Assembly: GCA_012295275.1 (NCBI GenBank) | Contig: CM022673.1 | Location: 15,064,288 to 15,128,287, forward strand | DNA: 64,000 nt | DNA from: Chrysomallon squamiferum | Taxonomy: Eukaryota > Mollusca > Gastropoda > Neomphalida > Peltospiridae | Direction: 5' to 3' | Part shown: positions 57,089 through 64,000 of the stretch, piece by piece | How positions within the stretch are numbered: position 1 is the first letter of the stretch | How the letters are laid out: each line of letters starts with the position of its first letter | Notes under the pieces: generated by a model | Told to the model about the DNA's origin: nothing | Database searches by the model: none | What the model saw: only the letters and a program-made list of their open reading frames with translations | Made by a program: the position numbers and the translations under genes

Positions 57089-57974
57089 TAAAATCCTACG
57101 TCACAAAATGTATTTCACTTAAACAAACAAGAAGTATAATTGTTATGACGTCATTCATTGTTGCGTTATGACGTTAATTCAGTAACGTGACTGTACCTTA
57201 CACTTACATATACAGTAATCGATATGCAGTGAATAAATAAATAAATAAATAAATATTTCTTTTCCTAGAAATTTGATTAATTATATTTAAAAATTTACGT
57301 ATCTATGAAACGATGGGATTGGGTCGGTTATTGGGGAGATAAAAACATGTGTGTTTTTGCATATAAATGTGTGTATTTGTATATTTCTGTGTGTGTGTCT
57401 GTGTGTTTGTGCGTGTGTTGTGTGTGTATATCACCATGTACATGAGTCTGTGCATCTTTGAATTAGATTGGAATTTGATGAAAATAGTTTTAGTATATGT
57501 CTCCTACTGTTCACTTTAATGGATTCCTATAAATAGTTTTCACTACTGGACAGTAATAAATATATTAAAAGTTCAGAAAATAATTACGGATAATTTTTAA
57601 CTGAGAGTACTTTTAAAATTCGATATTCTCCTTAGAGAAAGTAGTTGAAAATAAATTACTTTATGGATTAAAAGATTCCTTTGGTCTGGAAATAGATTAT
57701 GCGAGCTTGTTATTATTATTACGTAGTACTGGATCTTCCCTCTTCTTGTTAGTTATATGAGCTAGACACTTTTTTTCTCACATTCTCTTTCTCTCGCTCT
57801 TTCAGTCTTACTGTCTGTCTGTCAGTCTGATTCTCTGTTTATGTGCCTCTATCTGTCTGTCTGTGTTTTTCATATATTATGTATATCACGTTGTTTTCGT
57901 CGATTTAATTTTCAATTTTTCTTTATTTTTAGAGTTGATACAAACCATTTTTTTTCAATTTTCATCATATCATC

Positions 57975-58007
<33 letters not shown>

Positions 58008-58200
58008 CCATTATTATAATCATCATCATTAATACTGACTATGATCACCATCATAAGTCCCTACCCTCTTTCTTCTCCTGTCTTATTCTACCTTTTTCAC
58101 GCCCTGTCCTTATTCTTCTCCTGCTCCTACTACTGCGCCAAATCTTCTTCTCAGTGCCACCCCATCTAACAGTATATTTTTAAAACGTTCATATTTCAGA

Positions 58201-59619
58201 ATGTCGACATACAACATCCTACTGTTTTTCACTGTGTTCAGTTTGGCTGTGATGGTCAGCAGCTGGGACGACAACTGTGAAACACATCTCACTGACGTGG
58301 AGATTGTCAAAGATCTGACCACCGAACTCAACGGTCAGCAGGTGATGGTCAACTGTATCGGACGCGTGCGCGTGCAGAAATGTGAGGGCACCTGCGAGTC
58401 GAAGGTTACACCTAGTGTCTTGCACCATCCTGGGTTTAACAAGGTGGGTAACTGACCGGTCGAAGTGGTTAGTTAACTGATGCATTAAAGTGGATAGCTG
58501 TAGGAACAACCTGGGGTAGTTGCTGTAAGTGGCAGGTGGGTTAATGCTGACAGCCGATGGGTTAAAATTGATAGCCGATGGGTTAACGTGGATGGCCGAT
58601 GAGTTGATAATTTTAGCAAATGGTTTAAATTTGATAGCCGATGGGTTAATGTTGATAGCGATAGGTTAAATGGTTTACTCTCGGATTAAGGTAGATGTCT
58701 GATGGGTTAAAGAGAATAGTTAATGGGTGAAGGTTGATACATTAAATTGATAACTGACGGGTTATTGTTCATATCTAAAGTTTAAGTGGGTAGCTGATAA
58801 ATTGATGTTGATATCTAATGGAATTGGTGTGTTAACATTGATGGTTTAATGTAGGGGGCTCCTTTTTTTTTTATTGTGTGTAGATCTGGTTTACAGACTG
58901 AATCTGTTTTTAAGATGAACTATTCAGATTACAGTACATAAATTATTAACTGTTTATACGGCAAACAATTTTAAATAATATTCTGTGCAAATGAAAATTA
59001 TTAATCAGCATCCACTTTCTGAAGCAGATAAATCAAAATAATTATATTTTGTACACTTGTATTTACACTTTCATTCATGATATTCACGTTTGTTAATATA
59101 AGTTTATCTAACTGTTCTTGTTACTTGTTACAGTTGAAATTAAAGAATGGCGAATGTGTTCATGTTCGACGACATTACTTTGATCATCAGATATTGTTTT
59201 GACCCTTGTGTGAAAAAACTAATATCATCTGAAATAGTTATCTTGGCTACATTTTCTGATTTAAATAGTTCTTTGTTCAGATTATTGATTCTAAAGAAAA
59301 TATTTTTTTTCTTAACCCGTTTTTATAGTTTTTCTGGTTTTTCGTTTTTCGTTCATTTGTGCTTGTCGTTTTTCTTTACTTTATTGTTTTCCTTTGTTTT
59401 TATTTGTTGTAGATACAGGGAACTGAAAGCATATTCATTATTTTTCTTTTTTCAGGGACTTAATAATGCGTATCTTGTTCACATTATTTAAGATATTCTT
59501 TGCTATTGACGGTTTCTTGTTTTCTTATTTCTATTCTTTTATTTTCTTTTTTTCTTATATTAATTACTTTTTTCTTTTTTTGCTTTATATATACATATAC
59601 ACACACACACACGCACATC

Positions 59620-59659
<40 letters not shown>

Positions 59660-59870
59660 TATTATTATTTATTTATTCATTTATTTTATTTAATTTCTTA
59701 ATTACTCTCTTTCCATACAGGATTGCCGTTGTTGTAGAGAGAGTCGATTGGTAAGAAGGCGAGTTGTTTTGGATGAGTGTTTCTATGAAGGAGAGCGTGT
59801 TCCTAGACTCTCCCCAACAACAGAAATCGAAGGTCTAGAAGGTTGCGCATGCTTTCGGTGCGCTAACTAA
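58201..59870 (+). CDS. pburs: Bursicon beta subunit (partner of bursicon), cystine-knot neurohormone
   Basis: Two coding exons, 58201-58443 and 59721-59870, join in phase 0 to give 130 residues. Residues 1-21 are a signal peptide; the mature chain would start near Trp22. Eleven cysteines (26, 52, 61, 65, 83, 85, 86, 101, 123, 125, 128) follow the bursicon cystine-knot layout. The stretches CEGTC, TPSVL, CRCCRES and CACFRC match the beta-type pattern known from insects (CEGLC, QPSVI, CYCCRES, CKCFKC), not the alpha-type CMCCQES/CMCRPC pattern. In arthropods the alpha/beta heterodimer activates the LGR2/rickets receptor to drive cuticle tanning and wing expansion; its role in molluscs and worms is less clear. 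It is secreted from neurons. The alpha gene, often a neighbour, is not in this window. Met 58201 is right after a splice acceptor (58199), so the 5' UTR is split. The intron starts with degenerate tandem repeats. Confidence 0.93.
58446..58860 (+). repeat. Degenerate tandem repeat at the start of the bursicon intron
   Basis: About 14 imperfect units of roughly 24 bp of the form GATAGCCGATGGGTTAAAGTT. The series begins within a few bases of the exon 1 donor (AAG|GTGGGTAACTG), and the donor region itself resembles the unit (GGGTAACTGA / GGGTTAACTG). Confidence 0.8.
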
Positions 59871-60527
59871 AAACTCACACCATGCTTGGATAAACATTAA
59901 ATGAAACAAAAATCAAGATAAATATTGCTATTTTTGACAACGATTGAACTGTTCAAGAACTGAAATTGTGATGGTATAAACATAGCTTCTTTTCAAAGAT
60001 TTGGTTTTGTTAAACTTTATTCAAGACCGGAATTTTCGTCGGTGTGTGTTTCACTTCTGATGGCTTCATGAACAAAGACGTGAAGCAGTAGCCATTTTGT
60101 GACAGAACTCGACAGATTTCGTTAGCCAATTATTTTCTTGCCAAAAGATCTATTTTGAGAATTACTTGTGTTGAACATGGCTAAACGTTTCATTTTATGT
60201 TCTTGTGAAATCATGTTAACATGCTGAATCTCAGAAAATGTGGAACGATATGTTAATTGCGAGTTGTGAAGTAATTGTAGCTGTTTTCGTTGTACTCCAG
60301 TTTTCGTGAATTTTAATATATGGAAGAGAAATGTTATATATTTTCTTCAAATATGTAATTAGGTCAGTATTAGATTTGATGTGAATGTTGACAAAAATAT
60401 TCGAAGATTGGACTGTAAAAGGCCTCTCTTTAGAAGAAAGAAAAAAGTTTAAAAAATGAAATAGGAATAATAACACATACCGTATTTCCAATAACATAAA
60501 TCATGATTAAATTACAAAATTATATAT

Positions 60528-60533
60528 AATAAA
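60528..60533 (+). promoter_or_regulatory. Candidate polyadenylation signal of bursicon beta
   Basis: AATAAA about 660 bases after the stop codon in AT-rich DNA. Other weak variants are nearer (GATAAA at about 59898), so use is uncertain. Confidence 0.3.
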
Positions 60534-60769
60534 ATTAAATATAAATCACTAAAAGAATAAATAAGTTTAAAAATATACCAATTTTTACAATTTTAAATAA
60601 ATAAATGATCAATATACAGCAATTTCATTACTCTTATTTTTGAGGTTTTTTCTTTTATTATTATTATTTTTATTGTTGTGGTTGTTGTTATTATTTTATT
60701 ATTGTGTTGTTGTTGTTGTTTTTGCTTAATATTGTTTTTATTGTTATTGTTATGTTGTTGTTATTGTTA

Positions 60770-60818
<49 letters not shown>

Positions 60819-61379
60819 ATATCGACACAAATAATATATCTTTATTCCAAGTAGAAACAGACAACGAATAATTTTCTACTTTTATGACTGAATTTAATAT
60901 TACCAAACAATCTGAAATATATAAACAGAATATGCGTCAAAACATAGTGATGATTAAAATTTTATTTTATTTTTTTCATGACCTCATTTAGAAGAGTTAT
61001 TACTACGTTAACAAGAATTAAATAATAACTTATTTAAATAATAATAAATAAAAAAACCTGTGTATTTACTCCAGAAGCTTCATTAAAAGTTGTAAAAACA
61101 GGTACCCCTTGATTAATTCGATGAATTAATCCATAGATGTTACCGCATATATCGAAACGGATTAAGCAAATATTTTAATTTAATAAAAAAATAATAATAA
61201 TAATAATCATAAAAAAAATAATAATTATGCTTATCCTCCATCAAATTCAAACACCTAAAATATATTTAATAAACATGTTGTAGAGAAAATAATTAAAGGG
61301 AAATAAATAAAAGTTTATTAAGTTCAAAGATTAGTTTCAAAAATGTGTATGCATTTTAAACAAAAATGCATCATGAACA

Positions 61380-61720
61380 GTTTTGAATAGATTTAGCTGT
61401 TTTCTCTCCATATATTCTGCGAGCTGTTTCTCTAATTTGCGGCAGACTAGACTTCTACGATTCAGATTTTGGATCCACTATTTGTGAATCAAAAATAGAA
61501 ATATTTCATCAAGCTTGACGTAATATCATTAGCGGTTAAGTTTAAATCCCATCCACTGACGCTCGTTGGTTTTTGTTTTCACGCAGGAAATTCGAAAGGT
61601 CGTTAATAAAAATGTTTAGCGAGTATATCAAGGATTGGATTCAACTGGCATTATATGGTCAATCATGTATGACGCACAGCAAAACCGCGTTAACCAAGGA
61701 ACATCTGTATAAGTGGTTTC
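61380..61720. promoter_or_regulatory. High-complexity block (weak candidate regulatory element)
   Basis: Mixed-composition DNA with CCATATATTC, TGACGTAAT and ATGACGCA motifs between simple AT stretches. It has no good frame. The call rests on composition only. Confidence 0.18.
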
Positions 61721-62884
61721 ACTAACACACACACACACACACACACACGTAGACATACGATATTCCAACATGCGTATTCCAACACATTCCTCTAAATTCA
61801 TATTATCCACTTAAATAAAATAATCCAATATACGTTTTCAAACAAGTTCTTTGTTTTATTTCCCAGTTAAAAACGATATTATGATACACGTGTTCATACA
61901 AGTTCCTATCGTATTCTGCATTTGAAAACAATATTTCGTTATACTTGTTCAAATATGCACCTTTGTTGATAATATTTCCCATTTAAATATGATATTCCGA
62001 TATATATGTATATCATGTTCCTTTACAATTGTTTTCTCATGTAACTATTAAAGATAAATACTAATACTAATACTAATACTAATACTAATAGTACTAATAA
62101 TAATAAATTAAAAAATGTCTTTAACTAATAAGAAAGAAGCAAATATTTAGTTTTTAGAAAGACGTAAATGGATGGTTATTATGCTATTCGTAAAATAATA
62201 GAATCAGTATCACTTAAAAATAAAACCAATAAACAAAATGCCATGCAATGACATAATGAGAATATGGTGTGTCTTATAAACACGTAGTCATCAAGACGTT
62301 CACAGAAAAATAATTAACACGTTACGTGTTAATGTAAGTTATGACAACACGTAGGTAAAGCAATATACAACCAAACCTCAAACAGATGATACAGTTAGCT
62401 CGTGTAACAAATAAGTCATGTAGTAAAACATGGTGTCTCTTTTGAAATGTAATCAAGATTTACTTAATAAAGCCTAGAGGTGGTAAATTGAATTGTTATT
62501 TGACAATATTAATTGATTATTATTAATATTATTATTTTCGAAACCCCCTGCAGAAGTAATGAATTTTAATTTATAAAAATATTTAGATAACTTTTCTCTT
62601 TTTTTTCCTTAATATTTATGGCATATATTTCTAAAATAAATAAATACAGGCTTATGAACACACACACATACACACATTCATTTTCTGGCATTTTTATCTT
62701 TCTTATATACTCGAAATATTAGAACATCTAACAAAGAAATGTTTATAGAAAAAAACTGATAGACTGACAGATGAGAACATTTAGATAACGATTTATTAAC
62801 TAACGACGAAGATACCTTTTCTGATTTGTCAAAATTTCCACAAGTATACGTCAACACGTCAAAATTCAGAATAAAGTGATACGG

Positions 62885-62916
<32 letters not shown>

Positions 62917-63225
62917 TTTTTTTAATCAGAATTCAGTTAGCTCTTTATGAATATACTCTAATTATTTGTGTTGCAGTTTGATACGAAAGTTCAGCAATGT
63001 GTACACGCAACTTGTAAATGATGTACAATGTGGTTTGATATTGTTTTCAATGTTTCCAAATGCTGTTATCTTACAGACATGCTGATTACCGTGTCCGTTA
63101 CAGTCTGCAGATAATAAATTATTTTAGAATACAAACTTCTATATTTTTTTATATATGTTTGCTTGTATATATGTGTGTGTATGTGTGTGTGTGTGTGTGT
63201 TTGTGTGTGTCTGTGTTTGTGTATG

Positions 63226-63259
<34 letters not shown>

Positions 63260-63284
63260 TGTATGTATGTATAAACATATTTTT

Positions 63285-63290
63285 TTTATT
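63285..63290 (-). promoter_or_regulatory. Polyadenylation signal for the minus-strand exon
   Basis: TTTATT on the plus strand is AATAAA on the minus strand, 95 bases beyond the stop codon at 63385-63387. Confidence 0.4.
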
Positions 63291-63384
63291 TCTAAGGACA
63301 GATGGCCGGTATATATTGATTACCATTACCGGGAACAATGATGATATCTCTCCTTGAGAGGTTAGCTGTAGATAGCAGTTTCTG

Positions 63385-63494
63385 CTAAGACTGGTTCTTT
63401 GAGGTTTGTCTTGTTTTGCTTGTTATCTGAGGTTTTGGCACCGACTGCATTGATTCAGCCATAGCTTTCTGACCAGGTCGTGCTTTAGGTTCAC
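63385..63494 (-). CDS. Probable last coding exon of an unidentified minus-strand gene
   Basis: On the minus strand a pyrimidine/AT-rich tract ends in TTTCAG at 63495, followed by an open stretch of 35 codons and a TAG stop (63385-63387). The exon enters in phase 1 (a split codon that would be Gly if the previous exon ends in G). The peptide is basic and Ser/Lys/Gln-rich (EPKARPGQKAMAESMQSVPK and on), like a disordered C-terminus. I do not recognise the family. A minus-strand AATAAA follows at 63285-63290. The preceding exon should lie beyond 63495, probably outside the window. Confidence 0.42.
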
Positions 63495-64000
63495 CTGAAA
63501 TACATAAATATATATATATATATATACAAAAATATATCAGATTTTGTGTTTTAATACATTCAGAGCAGTGGTGGACGTTAGGTCTGAAAGATGAAAACAC
63601 CGAATGCTCCGTACACTCTCATTTGCTTCATTTCAAGTATTTCCTGAAGCGTTGTTGTCTTATATGTGCTGGATTCTTAGATTTCTTGTAATTAAAGTTT
63701 ACAGTATGCTAATTAATATTAGACGATCTTGTTAGCGTGCACGTTGACAGAATGGACACGCTATGTTTAAACATTACAAGAAAATTAATATATATCACGC
63801 GTGACGTGAACATTACGTATGTCATGTTCGTATTGTAAACATCATTAGCATAAAATTACGTCATGTTGTCGATTTACATCAGTATCTAAAACATTACAAA
63901 ATGAGGCTGTAATAAATAAAAAACGGGAGAAAAAATCGGTTGTGTATAAAATCAATCAAAATAAATTAAATCGATTACCCGAAGGAAAAATCAATAAACA
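63495..64000. other. End of window, probable intron of the minus-strand gene
   Basis: A short (AT)n tract lies next to the exon acceptor. The rest is mixed AT-rich DNA with no open frame that joins convincingly to the exon at 63385-63494. Confidence 0.35.

Larger units (their letters stand above)
47084..58199. other. Long non-coding interval between GALNT C and bursicon beta
   Basis: No coding exon is recognised over 11 kb. Simple repeats include (AAT/GAT)n (47228-47335), (GA)n (47700-47769), poly-A blocks (48013-48045, 48080-48102, 49899-49931), (CT)n (50006-50073), (CAT)n (about 50246-50283), (CTAT)n (51285-51324), (AAAAT)n (52103-52160), diverged CTA/AAT triplets (55250-55870), (CT)n (56262-56349), (GA)n (57014-57086) and (CAT)n (57978-58008). 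Mixed-composition blocks and a possible leader exon are listed separately. The interval probably contains the bursicon promoter, because the first coding exon is preceded by a splice acceptor. Confidence 0.55.
59871..63284. other. Bursicon 3' region and intergenic DNA
   Basis: AT-rich, with (TTA/TTG)n at 60656-60817, (CA)n at about 61724-61748, (ACTAAT)n near 62058-62090, poly-T near 62889-62925 and (GTAT)n at 63233-63270. A mixed-composition block lies at about 61380-61720. No coding exon is recognised. Confidence 0.5.

Noticed and set aside
59147-59491. 114-codon Phe-rich open frame in the bursicon intron
   Set aside because: Its composition follows the T-rich intron, and the bursicon exons join cleanly across it.

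Overview
The window is animal (metazoan) nuclear DNA. It is AT-rich, its genes are split into many short exons with GT...AG introns, and its introns and intergenic DNA are unusually full of microsatellites: (CT)n/(GA)n, (GTAT)n, (ATT)n, (CTA)n and poly-A. A bursicon-beta-type neurohormone gene places it among protostomes. The intron and repeat style suggests a mollusc or another lophotrochozoan, but that is inference. I see no prokaryotic genes, CRISPR arrays, viral genes or transposase/reverse-transcriptase ORFs.

Layout. (1) 309-6557, plus strand: an eight-exon short-chain dehydrogenase/reductase (retinol dehydrogenase/WWOX-like fold) with an unusual Glu/Lys-rich C-terminal tail; a 5' exon probably lies outside the window. 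(2) About 6.6-18.3 kb: a long AT-rich 3' region and an intergenic stretch with a few higher-complexity islands that look like regulatory DNA. (3) 18369-47083, plus strand: a tandem cluster of three polypeptide N-acetylgalactosaminyltransferase (GALNT) genes, here called A (18369-25676), B (26950-36810) and C (39221-47083). B and C are close duplicates: ten of eleven coding exons are within 3 bp of each other in length, most exactly equal, and they code for 566 and 568 residues. A is a diverged relative that shares several intron positions, has degenerate lectin motifs, and has a reading-frame break in its first exon. (4) 47.1-58.2 kb: a long non-coding interval with two notable high-complexity blocks (about 48.13-48.62 and 53.70-54.08 kb) and a possible 5' leader exon. 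(5) 58201-59870, plus strand: bursicon beta (partner of bursicon), a 130-residue cystine-knot hormone in two coding exons. (6) 63385-63494, minus strand: a probable last coding exon of an unidentified gene that continues beyond the window.

How the genes relate. The three GALNTs would be Golgi type II membrane enzymes that start mucin-type O-glycosylation. I see no functional link between them, the SDR and bursicon; this looks like ordinary chromosomal neighbourhood. The most interesting signals are structural: patchy near-identity between B and C in exons 2 and 8, consistent with gene conversion; a minisatellite of about 21 units in intron 7 of B made from the exon 7/intron junction itself, so that many units carry splice-like signals; similar repeat growth next to splice donors in two other genes; the one-base-type frame break in GALNT A; and a dispersed element of about 155 bp flanked by (GA)n.
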